From NCBI GenBank assembly GCA_013540605.1, contig JABVCK010000029.1:1-64000 (forward strand): 64,000 nucleotides of DNA, in the 5' to 3' direction. The stretch comes from Bacillota bacterium (GTDB lineage Bacteria > Bacillota > Clostridia > Ch29). The notes under the pieces were generated by a model. The model ran no database searches and was not told the origin of the DNA. It was given only the letters and a program-made list of their open reading frames with translations. The position numbers and the translations under genes were made by a program. Within the stretch, counting starts at the first letter, position 1, and each line of letters starts with the position of its first letter. This document shows, piece by piece, positions 45,588 to 54,308 of this stretch.

Positions 45588-45690
45588 CCAGGATTTACTT
45601 GTTTCCTGTAGCATAATTACATCCCGGCTTACTACATATCTGGGTTGTGCAAGTTAATATTCAATTCTTCGAATTACTTAATTAACCCTG
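45588..45690 (+). promoter_or_regulatory. conserved 5' leader shared with the opine-dehydrogenase unit
   Basis: The leader after the promoter is similar to 58240-58350: blocks ACATCCCGGCTT / GCATCCCTGGTTT, then ACATATCTGGGTTG / ACATGTCTGGGTTG, then CAATTCTTC in both, in the same order and at about the same distances. CCCGG and CTGGG could pair. It may be an RNA element or a binding site; no known riboswitch class is recognised in this copy. The remaining 130 bases before the start codon show no gene. Confidence 0.55.
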
Positions 45691-45821
45691 AAAAGAACAA
45701 TTACTAAGGAGCGCTGGTGATTTTTTGCTTTTCCTTGAAAACTAGCGTATCCTATTCCACACCGCTGCCAAATGCCAAATTGTGAGTTTAATGGTAACTA
45801 ATAGAATAGGAGGTAATGCCT

Positions 45822-46835
45822 ATGATTGAAAAAGTTTGTGTAATTAAAGACGGTTTAATGGAGACCCTAAAGAAGAACGAAGAATCAGAGCATATAGATC
45901 ATCAAAAGAGTGCCACTCTCAAGTCAGTCAAAAAGGTTTTGGAAAAAAGATATGAGGTTGTGGTGGTAAAGGCCGATAAGTTTTTGCCCATCAAGTTAGA
46001 ACAGGAAAAACCGGATATGGTGTTTAATCTGAGTTCCGGGGTAGAAGGAGAGAGCAGGCAATCACAGATACCGGCAATACTGGAGATGCTTAGAATACCG
46101 TATACAGGCTCAGGGACCCTGGCTCATTGCCTGGCCTTAAACAAAGGAATGGCAAAACAGATATTCATGCAGAATGGCGTGCCCACAGCTAATTTTCAGT
46201 TATTCTCCAGCCTGGAAGAAAAATTGCGGCCGGACATGCGGTTTCCCATGATAGTAAAACCATCCGCCGAGGGTTCGGGGATGGGAATTTACCGGGATAG
46301 CCTTGTGCATAATGAAGAAGAACTATATAGAATAGTAGGCGATAGATTGAAGGAATATGGCCAGGATATTCTGGTTGAAGAGTTTATAGACGGCCGGGAG
46401 TTTACGGTAGGCATAATCGGAAACGGAGATGACACAAAGGTCCTGCCCATACTGGAGATAAACTTTGATAACGTGCCTGACGAAAGCGGAAAATTTTATA
46501 CCTTTGAAACCAAAACAAAGATGAGCCGCTTAACGAATTTTTACTGTCCTGCACCCATTTCCGAAGAACTTAAAAAGAGAATTGAAAGGGCGGCGCTGGG
46601 CGCGTTCAATTCATTGAAGTGCAGGGATGTCTCCAGGGTTGATATAAGAGTTTCAGATGAAAACCCCTATGTTCTAGAGATTAATACGCTTCCCGGCATG
46701 CAAAAGGGTTTCAGCGATCTTCCTAGAATGGCAGAGGTTGACGGGATGTCCTATGAAGACCTTATATATTTTATAATAGAGTCTGCAGCGAAACGATACG
46801 AGATTCCGCCCTTCGGTGAAGGGATGGCTAGTTAG
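45822..46835 (+). CDS. D-alanine-D-alanine ligase-like ATP-grasp protein
   Basis: 337 residues. ATG 45822 is eight bases after AGGAGG; an ATG two codons earlier is too close. The ATP-grasp/Ddl pattern is clear: PDMVFNLSSGVEGESRQSQ, LEMLRIPYTGSG, MIVKPSAEGSGMGI, ILVEEFIDGREFTVG and YVLEINTLPGM. It forms an amide bond between an amino acid and another carboxylate with ATP. It is unlikely to be the main Ddl, because it heads a catabolic/transport island with a GntR regulator rather than cell-wall genes; a small peptide or amino-acid conjugate is a possible product. It shares a promoter and leader type with the opine-dehydrogenase unit. Confidence 0.8.
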   Translation: MIEKVCVIKDGLMETLKKNEESEHIDHQKSATLKSVKKVLEKRYEVVVVKADKFLPIKLEQEKPDMVFNLSSGVEGESRQSQIPAILEMLRIPYTGSGTLAHCLALNKGMAKQIFMQNGVPTANFQLFSSLEEKLRPDMRFPMIVKPSAEGSGMGIYRDSLVHNEEELYRIVGDRLKEYGQDILVEEFIDGREFTVGIIGNGDDTKVLPILEINFDNVPDESGKFYTFETKTKMSRLTNFYCPAPISEELKKRIERAALGAFNSLKCRDVSRVDIRVSDENPYVLEINTLPGMQKGFSDLPRMAEVDGMSYEDLIYFIIESAAKRYEIPPFGEGMAS

Positions 46836-46871
46836 CTGCCACTGCAGCTAATACCAGTTAACATAATTCAT

Positions 46872-46886
46872 ATAATATGTTATAAT
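46872..46886. promoter_or_regulatory. putative GntR operator 1 (before gntR)
   Basis: ATAATATGTTATAAT, a near-palindrome that matches the sites at 47822 and 49824 at most positions. It lies 68 bases before the regulator gene, suggesting autoregulation. Confidence 0.55.
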
Positions 46887-46953
46887 AAGTCATCAGCTAG
46901 TAACTGTGTCTCCTTTTACCTAAACCAATTAATAGGGAAGGATATGATGCTGA

Positions 46954-47724
46954 GTGAATAATTCAAAATTTGATTCAACTAAGCCGTTGTATATGCAAAT
47001 TAAAGACAGGATTAGAGAACATATAATATCCGGAAAGTTAAAAGAGGGAGAGAAGATCCCGTCCGAAAGGGAACTTTGCCAGATGTTCGATGTAAGCAGG
47101 ATTACAGCAAGGCAGGCCATAGCTGAGGCAGTGAACGAGGGACTACTGTTTACGGTGCAGGGTAAGGGCACCTTTGTGCGCAAGAACGATGATTATATGA
47201 TTGACCAGGGCCTGGTTAGAGTGACGTCCTTTGAAAGCACTCTTGCAAGCAAAGGATTGGCAGCAGGAACCAAGGTACTGGGACATAAAATTCAGCCGGC
47301 TGATTTTGCTCTGTGCAGAATACTGAATCTGAGAGTTACCGACCATGTATTTAATCTGGATCTTTTAGGGACAGGGGACAATCATCCCGTTGTACTATAC
47401 AAGTCCTATTTTGAACCGGAGCTAGGCATGGAGGTCTATAAGCGGGCTGTAGAGAGGGAGGCGCATGGAACAGCCTTTTCAACCATAGATCTGTACAGGG
47501 ATTATTTGCCATCACCTCCCCGGTATATAGAGCAGACCTTTGAGGCAATAAGCGCTAGTGGATCGCTGGCTGATACACTGGAAATAGGGAAGCAGCAACC
47601 GCTTTTTCTTGTAAGCTCAATAATTTACGATAGCAACAGCAATCCAATCGAATACAGGAAGACCTATTACCGTGCCGACAAGTATAAATTTCATATTAGA
47701 AGGGACATACAGAGCAAATCCTGA
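46954..47724 (+). CDS. GntR family transcriptional regulator (HutC/UTRA type)
   Basis: 256 residues. GTG 46954 is the start; an upstream ATGATG ends after five codons. The N-terminal winged helix is typical (LYMQIKDRIREHIISGKLKE, KIPSERELCQMFDVSRITAR, VQGKGTFV). The C-terminal UTRA domain (residues about 95-250) binds the effector: GTAFSTIDLYRDYL and NPIEYRKTYYRADKYKFHI. HutC-type regulators mostly repress uptake and breakdown genes for a small molecule. The same 15-bp palindrome before this gene, the AtuA unit and the C26-Opp operon makes it the likely local regulator. Confidence 0.9.
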   Translation: MNNSKFDSTKPLYMQIKDRIREHIISGKLKEGEKIPSERELCQMFDVSRITARQAIAEAVNEGLLFTVQGKGTFVRKNDDYMIDQGLVRVTSFESTLASKGLAAGTKVLGHKIQPADFALCRILNLRVTDHVFNLDLLGTGDNHPVVLYKSYFEPELGMEVYKRAVEREAHGTAFSTIDLYRDYLPSPPRYIEQTFEAISASGSLADTLEIGKQQPLFLVSSIIYDSNSNPIEYRKTYYRADKYKFHIRRDIQSKS

Positions 47725-47744
47725 CGGGTTTGCTCTTTTTTTTT
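47711..47744 (+). terminator. rho-independent terminator
   Basis: AGAGCAAA-TCCTGACGGG-TTTGCTCT followed by TTTTTTTT, at the end of the gntR gene. Confidence 0.85.
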
Positions 47745-47821
47745 AAAAAAAATTTTAAAAAATTTTTTTTGTTTAAGCAGGAACTTCTAAAAATATGTTG
47801 AATAGAATATACCGAAAGGTA

Positions 47822-47836
47822 ATAACATGTAATAAC
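47822..47836. promoter_or_regulatory. putative GntR operator 2 (before the AtuA gene)
   Basis: ATAACATGTAATAAC, differing from the site at 49824 at one position. It lies 45 bases before the AtuA start, where it could block transcription. Confidence 0.6.
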
Positions 47837-47880
47837 AAGTTGTGTGTTAGTTATCTATATTTGAAAGGAGTATCAACATA

Positions 47881-49251
47881 ATGAGCAAAGATGAACTACG
47901 GATACTCTGCCCAAATGGACACCTGGGTTTTGCTCCTACTAAAGAGGCAAGCTTCTACATCGGGGCTAAAACAAAACCGGACTATTATTGCTGCGATTCC
48001 GGCAGTGATGATATAGGGCCGGGACCCCTGGGGGCAGATATTTCAGTAAGCCATTACCAATGGCAGAAGCACGACCTTAAACTAATGTTATTGGCGTCCA
48101 GGGAACAGGGGGTTCCTATGATTGTTGGTTCTGCGGGGGATACCGGAACCAGAAGCCGGGTTGACATGTATGTGAGAATAATTAAAGAACTGGCAAAGGA
48201 ACACAACATACCTGATTTTAAACTTGCTTATTTTTATTCGGATGTGGACAAGGGATACCTGAAGGAAAAACTGGATAAAGGAGTGGTAATAGAGGGATTG
48301 GACGGAAGGGATAGCTTAACCCATGAGGTCCTGGAAAGAACCGATAGGATTGTTGCAGTCGCCGGAATCCACCCGTTTGTGAAAGCCCTGGATATGGGCG
48401 CTGATGTAATCATCGGAGGTCGGTCCAGTGACTGTGCGATATTTGCAGCACCGGCCATATGGGAGGGTTTCCCCGAGAACCTGTCGTATTATCTTGGGAA
48501 AGTACTTGAATGTGCGTCCTTTTGCGCTGAGCCATACGGGGCAAAGGAAACTGTAATCGGTACTATAACGCAGAGCGACGTGAAGGTAACCGCAATGCAT
48601 CCGGATCAAAGATGTACAGTCGCTTCGGTTGCAGGGCATGCAATGTACGAGAGGGCTAATCCCTTTTACGAATATTTTGCAGGCGGTATGCTGGACATGA
48701 CGAATTGCATATACGAGCAATATGATGAAAAGACCTGCAGGATCAAAGGCCCAAAATTTGTTCCTGTAGAGGGCAAGGTTAAAGTGAAGCTGGAGGGGTC
48801 AGGAAAAGTAGGGGAAAGGTATATAGGCATTGCCGGCGTAAGGGATCCATATACCATAAAAAATATCGATCAGGTTGTTGAATGGTCAAGGCAGCAGGTG
48901 AGGGAAAGGTTCGGTGATACGGGTTATCAGCTCAACTACCGTATCTTTGGGAAAAATGGTGTTATGGGCGAATATGAGCCTATTAAGAAGATAAAGTCCC
49001 ATGAGCTTTGTTTAGTTGTCGAGGGCATAGCTCCAACCAGGGAGATGGCTGAGGAAGTGACCATGATAGCAACAAGGCAGGTATTCTATGCGCGCCTTCC
49101 GGAGGTGAAGGGGACGGCAGGCACCGCTGCCTTTGTCGTTGACGAGGTTATGCCGGCAAGCCCTGCATATGAGTGGACTATGAATCATGTAATACCCGTT
49201 GATGATCCAATGGAACTGTTTGAAGTGAATCTCATCGAGGTTAAACGATAG
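47881..49251 (+). CDS. AtuA/DUF1446 family protein
   Basis: 456 residues beginning MSKDELRILCPNGHLGFAPT, with the family segments DYYCCDSGSDDIGPGPLG, VGSAGDTGTRSRVD, ADVIIGGRSSDCAIFAAPAI and CLVVEGIAPTREMAEEV. The acyclic-terpene-utilisation (AtuA) family is named from Pseudomonas citronellol genes, but most members sit in unrelated catabolic clusters and their reaction is unknown. GAAAGGAG is upstream of ATG 47881. It forms a pair with the DUF4387 gene 15 bases downstream, an association seen widely, and an operator-like palindrome lies before it. Confidence 0.85.
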   Translation: MSKDELRILCPNGHLGFAPTKEASFYIGAKTKPDYYCCDSGSDDIGPGPLGADISVSHYQWQKHDLKLMLLASREQGVPMIVGSAGDTGTRSRVDMYVRIIKELAKEHNIPDFKLAYFYSDVDKGYLKEKLDKGVVIEGLDGRDSLTHEVLERTDRIVAVAGIHPFVKALDMGADVIIGGRSSDCAIFAAPAIWEGFPENLSYYLGKVLECASFCAEPYGAKETVIGTITQSDVKVTAMHPDQRCTVASVAGHAMYERANPFYEYFAGGMLDMTNCIYEQYDEKTCRIKGPKFVPVEGKVKVKLEGSGKVGERYIGIAGVRDPYTIKNIDQVVEWSRQQVRERFGDTGYQLNYRIFGKNGVMGEYEPIKKIKSHELCLVVEGIAPTREMAEEVTMIATRQVFYARLPEVKGTAGTAAFVVDEVMPASPAYEWTMNHVIPVDDPMELFEVNLIEVKR

Positions 49252-49266
49252 GGAAGGTAGATCAGA

Positions 49267-49590
49267 ATGAAAACTTTAAAGCTGGCTCAATTAGCAAAGA
49301 CGATAAGAAGCAAGAACGCCGGTACCGATAAAATAACCTTTGACATAATATTTAAGGAAAGGGAAAAGTACGAGCTCGTAAAGAAAAGTAAATGCATCAC
49401 CAGGGAAACAATAGCGGGCCTTTACGGAATTGAGCCTTCTAGAATCAGTGATTTTGTAGAGTTTGATCCTGCCTATGCGATTAAGTTTACCATAGTCAGA
49501 TCCAAACCCAGCGGCAGCCCGGGAGAGGGGGACCTGTTCGGGTGCCAGCAATATCCCCCGCTTCTGAATATTCAGATTCCTGTAGCATAA
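49267..49590 (+). CDS. DUF4387 domain protein
   Basis: 107 residues starting MKTLKLAQLAKTIRSKNAG, then TFDIIFKEREKYELVKKS and the C-terminal DLFGCQQYPPLLNIQIP. This is the usual small partner of AtuA/DUF1446 proteins, either as a separate gene or fused. The function is unknown; it is probably a subunit of the same enzyme. GGGAAGG precedes ATG 49267. The 277 bases after it hold only AT-rich sequence and the operator at 49824. Confidence 0.85.
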   Translation: MKTLKLAQLAKTIRSKNAGTDKITFDIIFKEREKYELVKKSKCITRETIAGLYGIEPSRISDFVEFDPAYAIKFTIVRSKPSGSPGEGDLFGCQQYPPLLNIQIPVA

Positions 49591-49823
49591 ATGCCGGCGT
49601 CCCTGGGTGTATGGTTATGATCTCGTAAAATCAATTGAATATAGAGAATATATATTATAATATATATATATCACCATAAATATCACCATAAATTACCTGT
49701 TGCACTACCATATCGATAAAAAGCATTTCGTAGTAATTGTGGAAAAATGTTTAAATTAAGAACAGGATGATGAAATTTTCTGTTTTCCTGCTGTGGGTGG
49801 ATTTTACTCTTTTCTATAACATT

Positions 49824-49838
49824 ATAACATGTTATAAC
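49824..49838. promoter_or_regulatory. putative GntR operator 3 (before the C26-Opp operon)
   Basis: ATAACATGTTATAAC, part of the longer palindrome TTATAACATGTTATAA. It is the most symmetrical of the three sites and lies 30 bases before the start codon. Confidence 0.65.
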
Positions 49839-49867
49839 AATAATAATAATTATTATGAGGTGAAAAA

Positions 49868-50602
49868 ATGAGACCTGTAATTGGCCTAAGCTCCGCATTA
49901 AGTGTAGAAACAAGAGGATATACTTCATCCGATTCAGGAGGGTACGAGTATGTCGGTACACCGTACAACTGGTCCATATATAAATGCGGTGGAATACCAA
50001 TAATGCTTGTTCCGCCTGTGGAGAATGGGAATCCGGTAGATGAAAAACTTGCCGAGAACCTTCTTAACAGGGTTAATGGCCTGCTTCTAACCGGTGGCGG
50101 CGAAGCCCGGCGGTTTACGCCGTACGGTATGACCAAGCTATCACAGCAGCAGCCGCTCAGGTATGAATTTGAGACCCTGTTGATCAAAGAGGCCTGGCGA
50201 AGAAATATGCCATTACTGGGCATATGCAGGGGGTATCAGACGGTTACCGAGGTCCTTGGAGGTTCAATAAAGGAACAGCTTACAAGCAGGCACAAGCAGA
50301 ACCTTCCCGGGACGGATACATGGCATTATGTTGATATTGTTCAGGGAACCAAGCTGCATGAAATCATAGAGGTGGACAGGTGGGACGTTAACAGTTTCCA
50401 TTACCAGGTCGTTGAAAGACCGCCGGAAGGCTTTGTCGTATCTGCCGTAAGCCAGGATGGCGCCATTGAAGCTATCGAGGCAACAGATAAACTTTTCTTC
50501 ATGGGAGTGCAGTTCCATCCGGAAATGCTTTTGCCTGTTGATCCGATTGCCAAAAAAATATTTACGAGGTTTATTAAGGCTGCCGGAGAGTATTCGCAGT
50601 AG
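49868..50602 (+). CDS. gamma-glutamyl-gamma-aminobutyrate hydrolase family protein (peptidase C26)
   Basis: 244 residues, class I glutamine amidotransferase fold. Catalytic Cys in MPLLGICRGYQTV, then His and Glu in FMGVQFHPEML; the oxyanion segment is LLTGGGEA. PuuD-type members split gamma-glutamyl amides such as gamma-glutamyl-GABA. Here it starts an operon with an Opp/Dpp transporter and a D-aminoacylase, so its substrate is probably an imported gamma-glutamyl or related conjugate. GAGGTGAAAAA precedes ATG 49868. Confidence 0.88.
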   Translation: MRPVIGLSSALSVETRGYTSSDSGGYEYVGTPYNWSIYKCGGIPIMLVPPVENGNPVDEKLAENLLNRVNGLLLTGGGEARRFTPYGMTKLSQQQPLRYEFETLLIKEAWRRNMPLLGICRGYQTVTEVLGGSIKEQLTSRHKQNLPGTDTWHYVDIVQGTKLHEIIEVDRWDVNSFHYQVVERPPEGFVVSAVSQDGAIEAIEATDKLFFMGVQFHPEMLLPVDPIAKKIFTRFIKAAGEYSQ

Positions 50603-50662
50603 CTAAACAGCAGGGAATAGAAAGTTTTGCGGTCATATTGTCCAGGTTTGGGAGGTGAGGTT

Positions 50663-51649
50663 GTGGCTGAAGAATTACTGGAAGTGAAGGACCTTAGGAC
50701 AGTATTCTACAGCGATGGTGAAGCAATACCTGCGGTTGACGGTGTAAGTTTTGGTTTGAAAAAAGGGGAAACCCTGGGTATAGTTGGAGAATCGGGCTCG
50801 GGAAAGAGCGTGACATCCCTTTCGATAATGAGGCTCATTCCCAGCCCTCCGGGTAAGGTTGTGGGTGGAAGTATTCTGTTCAAAGGGCAGGACTTGTTGG
50901 AAAAAACCGATAGTGACATGAGGAAGATCAGGGGAAACAACATATCCATGATATTTCAAGAGCCGATGACATCTTTAAACCCTGTATACACTATCGGGAA
51001 GCAGATCTCCGAGACCCTGATGCTCCATCAGAACCTATCGAAAAAGGAAGCTACCGATAGGGCAGTGGAAATGCTGAAACTGGTAAAAATACCCTTGCCC
51101 GACAAGAGGATAAAACAATATCCGCATCAATTAAGCGGAGGAATGAGGCAGAGGGTAATGATCGCTATGGCTCTTTCCTGCAGACCTGAGCTGCTGATTG
51201 CGGATGAGCCTACCACAGCCCTTGACGTTACTATTCAGGCGCAAATACTGGAAATAATCAAAGAACTGAAAGAAAAAACGGGGACGGCAGTTATTTTGAT
51301 AACGCATGATCTGGGAGTGGTCGCAGAAATAGCCGATAACGTACTGGTGATGTATTGTGGCAGGGCAGTAGAATATTCAAGCGTAAGGAATATTTTTTTC
51401 AATCCAAGGCACCCGTATACATCCGGGCTGTTGAATTCCATACCCAGAGTAGAAGGACCTAAAAAAAAGCTGCAGGCTATTAAGGGTGTAGTCCCGTCCC
51501 CTAACCAGATTACCAAAGGATGCAGGTTTAAGACCCGCTGTGATTATGTACATAAAAGGTGCATGGATGAGGAGCCTCCCCTTTTGGAAGTAGGGCAAAG
51601 CCTTGTAAGATGCTGGAGATACTGTGGGGGAGGGGAATGCGATGGATAG
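50663..51649 (+). CDS. oligopeptide/dipeptide ABC transporter ATPase (DppD/OppD-like)
   Basis: 328 residues. GTG 50663 follows GGAGGTGAGG; the longer frame from 50627 has none. Walker A GESGSGKSVTS, signature LSGGMRQRVMIA, Walker B LLIADEPTTALD, and the peptide-transporter C-terminal motif GCRFKTRCDYVHKRC. This cytosolic subunit drives uptake together with the second ATPase, whose start lies inside the end of this gene (8-base overlap). Confidence 0.95.
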   Translation: MAEELLEVKDLRTVFYSDGEAIPAVDGVSFGLKKGETLGIVGESGSGKSVTSLSIMRLIPSPPGKVVGGSILFKGQDLLEKTDSDMRKIRGNNISMIFQEPMTSLNPVYTIGKQISETLMLHQNLSKKEATDRAVEMLKLVKIPLPDKRIKQYPHQLSGGMRQRVMIAMALSCRPELLIADEPTTALDVTIQAQILEIIKELKEKTGTAVILITHDLGVVAEIADNVLVMYCGRAVEYSSVRNIFFNPRHPYTSGLLNSIPRVEGPKKKLQAIKGVVPSPNQITKGCRFKTRCDYVHKRCMDEEPPLLEVGQSLVRCWRYCGGGECDG

Positions 51650-52607
51650 CAATATTCTAGAGATAAAAAACCTCAAAGTATATTTTCCCGTTAAAGGCGG
51701 TCTACTGCCGAAGGCAGTCGGGTTTGTTAAGGCAGTGGATGGAATCGACCTGACAATAAAACGCGGAGAGACCCTGGGGCTTGTCGGGGAAAGCGGCTGC
51801 GGCAAATCAACGACAGGCAGGGCCATATTGAGGCTGATAGAGCCAAATGAAGGGAATGTGCTGTTTGAGGGAATAGACATACTAAAATTAAATAAAATCG
51901 GGCTAAAACCATTGAGGAAAAAAATGCAGCTTATATTTCAAGACCCCTACGCATCCCTGAATCCAAGGATGACAGTGGGAGATGCACTCAATGAGGTGTT
52001 ATATGTACATAAACTGGGAAATCAGAACGAGAGAAAAAAACGGACGATAGAACTGCTGGAGATGGTTGGGTTGACCAAAGGCTATCTTTCAAGGTATCCC
52101 CACGAGTTCAGTGGCGGTCAACGGCAGAGAGTAGTTATCGCAAGAGCCTTGGCTGTAAACCCAAAGCTGATAATATGTGATGAACCGGTATCCGCTCTAG
52201 ATGTTTCAATTCAAGCACAGATAATAAACCTTATGGAAGAACTCCAAAAAGACCTAAAACTGACATATCTGTTTATAGCCCATGACCTAAGCGTAGTTAA
52301 GCATATCAGCGACAGGGTTGCCGTGATGTATCTCGGAAGGATTGTTGAAGCCGCCGGGAAGGAAGAATTGTTTGACAATCCGCGCCATCCGTATACACAG
52401 GCCCTGCTTTCAGCTATTCCGGTCAGCAATCCTGACTCAAAGAGACAAAGAATCATTCTGGAGGGAGACATGCCAAGCCCTGTTAATCCTCCCGGCGGAT
52501 GCAGATTTCATACCCGATGCCATAGGGCAAAGGATATCTGCTCAAAGAGTGAACCTGAGACCAAAATGCTGGGGGGTGGTCATACTGTAGCCTGTCACTT
52601 TGCGTAA
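51642..52607 (+). CDS. oligopeptide/dipeptide ABC transporter ATPase (DppF/OppF-like)
   Basis: 321 residues from ATG 51642 (GGGGAGGGG upstream). Walker A GESGCGKSTTGRA, signature FSGGQRQRVVIA, Walker B LIICDEPVSALDVS, and C-terminal GCRFHTRCHRAKDIC. It pairs with the preceding ATPase as in standard Dpp/Opp systems. A ribosome site for the lipoprotein gene follows 33 bases later. Confidence 0.95.
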   Translation: MDSNILEIKNLKVYFPVKGGLLPKAVGFVKAVDGIDLTIKRGETLGLVGESGCGKSTTGRAILRLIEPNEGNVLFEGIDILKLNKIGLKPLRKKMQLIFQDPYASLNPRMTVGDALNEVLYVHKLGNQNERKKRTIELLEMVGLTKGYLSRYPHEFSGGQRQRVVIARALAVNPKLIICDEPVSALDVSIQAQIINLMEELQKDLKLTYLFIAHDLSVVKHISDRVAVMYLGRIVEAAGKEELFDNPRHPYTQALLSAIPVSNPDSKRQRIILEGDMPSPVNPPGGCRFHTRCHRAKDICSKSEPETKMLGGGHTVACHFA

Positions 52608-52640
52608 GCGTGTGCTATACCAAAAAAAAAGGAGGTTGAA

Positions 52641-54233
52641 ATGATGAGTATGAAAAGGGGACGATTGCTGACATTAATAGTGGTTGCCTGCCTTGTTTCA
52701 GGTCTGATAATGACCGGGTGTTCTAAGCCGCCTGCAGGGAACGACGCATCCAATCAACCGCAGGCGCAGGAAAAGGTGCTGGTTCTTGGATATGACAGGG
52801 ATGCGGAGACACTGAACCATATCAAGACTTCATGGTATTCAGATGCTTTGATTTATATCTATGACAGGTTGGTGAGCAGGGATTACAACTTTAACTATAA
52901 GCCCGGCCTTGCAGAGAGCTGGGATACTTCAGAGGATGGGCTGACATGGACATTCCATCTGAGAAAGGGCGTAAAATTCCATGATGGTAAGCCCTTCACT
53001 GCGGAGGATGTAAAGTTTACGATTGATACCATCAAGAATCCGGATACCGCCTCGCCCTTTGCCGGTGACCTTGCTGCCATCAACGAAGTTGTAGTTAAGG
53101 ACGATCATACGGTGGACATCATACTGGACTATCCTTTCCCGAACCTGCTGTTTAATCTCTCCAACACTGCAGCAGGAATAGTAAACAAAGAAGCTTACGA
53201 AAAATACGGTGATGAATACGGTTCCAAATACGTTGTCGGAACGGGGCCGTATATATTCCAGGAATGGGTGAAGGGGGACAAAATCGTACTGGTCAAGAAT
53301 CCTGAGTATAACTGGGGTCCTGAGTGGATGTCCAACAGAGGTCCCGCCCTTATAGACAAAATCGTACTCAGGACAATTCCGGAAGAAAACTCCCGTTTGA
53401 TGGAGCTTGAAACCGGCGGTGTACATATACTCAGGAACGTTCCCGCGGCCTTCGTGGAAAAACTGGAAAACAACGCGGAAATAGAAATAGTAAAAGGTTC
53501 GGCCACTAAGCTGGGGTATCTTGCGTATGCCTGTGACAAGAAGCCATTTACCGATGTCAGGGTAAGGAGAGCAATCAATCATGCAATAAACAGGGAAGAG
53601 ATCATTCAATACGTCTTCCGCGGCGTAGGACAGCCTGCTTATGGTTATCTTCCGCCCGCACTTCAGGACGAGTATTACCAGGACAGCGAAAAGGACGCAT
53701 ATAAGTACGATCCCGATAAAGCCAAGCAGTTACTTGCGGAAGCCGGGTTTGCCGGAGGGTTGAAGCTAACTCTGTCATCAGACAACTCAACCGAAAACAG
53801 CAGGCTGGCCCAGGTCTTACAGAATCAGCTGAAACAGGTAGGAATAGACGTGGAAATCCAGCTTTATGACAGTTCCAGTTACACGGCTATGCTTAAGGAA
53901 GGTAAGCAGGAGCTGTTTATCAGGCTGTATAGCTGGCCTAATGCGGACATTCTTGACTGGTTCCTTCTTTCCAGCCAGTCCCCGTATCCAAATCATTCCA
54001 GATGGGTGGATAACAAGACGGACGAAATGCTGACCAAGGCAGCAAGGATGGCAACCTGGGAAGAAAGGGCGGAGGAGTATAAGAAGGCGCAGAAGTATCT
54101 GATAGAACAGGCCGTATGGTGCCCCATATATGTTCCGGATAACCTGATTGCCGTTAGGAAGGAAGTAAAGAATTTTAAATACCATCCGTGGATGCTGCAG
54201 TACAACGACGGTTTTGATCTGGAAGTCAAGTAG
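52641..54233 (+). CDS. ABC transporter substrate-binding lipoprotein (SBP family 5)
   Basis: 530 residues. A lipoprotein signal ends at LIMTGCSK with Cys27 as the lipid site. The mature part has the family 5 pattern: NDASNQPQAQEK linker, LAESWDTSEDGLTWTFHLRKG, VKFHDGKPFTAEDVKFT, VGTGPYIFQEWVKGD and VRRAINHAINREEI. These proteins bind di- and oligopeptides or other small polar ligands such as glutathione or nickel chelates; the ligand is not readable. AAAGGAGGTTG precedes ATG 52641. Its order (after the ATPases, before the permeases) is consistent with one five-gene transporter. Confidence 0.94.
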   Translation: MMSMKRGRLLTLIVVACLVSGLIMTGCSKPPAGNDASNQPQAQEKVLVLGYDRDAETLNHIKTSWYSDALIYIYDRLVSRDYNFNYKPGLAESWDTSEDGLTWTFHLRKGVKFHDGKPFTAEDVKFTIDTIKNPDTASPFAGDLAAINEVVVKDDHTVDIILDYPFPNLLFNLSNTAAGIVNKEAYEKYGDEYGSKYVVGTGPYIFQEWVKGDKIVLVKNPEYNWGPEWMSNRGPALIDKIVLRTIPEENSRLMELETGGVHILRNVPAAFVEKLENNAEIEIVKGSATKLGYLAYACDKKPFTDVRVRRAINHAINREEIIQYVFRGVGQPAYGYLPPALQDEYYQDSEKDAYKYDPDKAKQLLAEAGFAGGLKLTLSSDNSTENSRLAQVLQNQLKQVGIDVEIQLYDSSSYTAMLKEGKQELFIRLYSWPNADILDWFLLSSQSPYPNHSRWVDNKTDEMLTKAARMATWEERAEEYKKAQKYLIEQAVWCPIYVPDNLIAVRKEVKNFKYHPWMLQYNDGFDLEVK

Positions 54234-54250
54234 AACGGTATCGCGGCATA

Positions 54251-54282
54251 CAGCCTTCCGGCAGCGGACTGCCGGGAGGCTG
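54251..54282 (+). terminator. hairpin between the binding protein and the permeases
   Basis: CAGCCTTCCGGCAG pairs with CTGCCGGGAGGCTG (one wobble) around a four-base loop. There is no T-tract, so it more likely protects or partly attenuates the mRNA, which would keep binding protein in excess over permease. Confidence 0.6.
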
Positions 54283-54308
54283 TATCCTAAAGTATGGGGG
54301 TGCAGGCT

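Noticed and set aside
45588-45821. Leader of the ATP-grasp gene considered as a T-box or a second fluoride riboswitch
   Set aside because: No T-box consensus (AGGGTGGNACCGCG) and no GGNGATGG/TGATG aptamer core; only the blocks shared with the 58.2-kb leader are present.
45822-46835. Ddl-like ligase considered as a vancomycin-resistance gene
   Set aside because: No vanH, vanX or two-component genes are adjacent; the neighbours are catabolic and transport genes.
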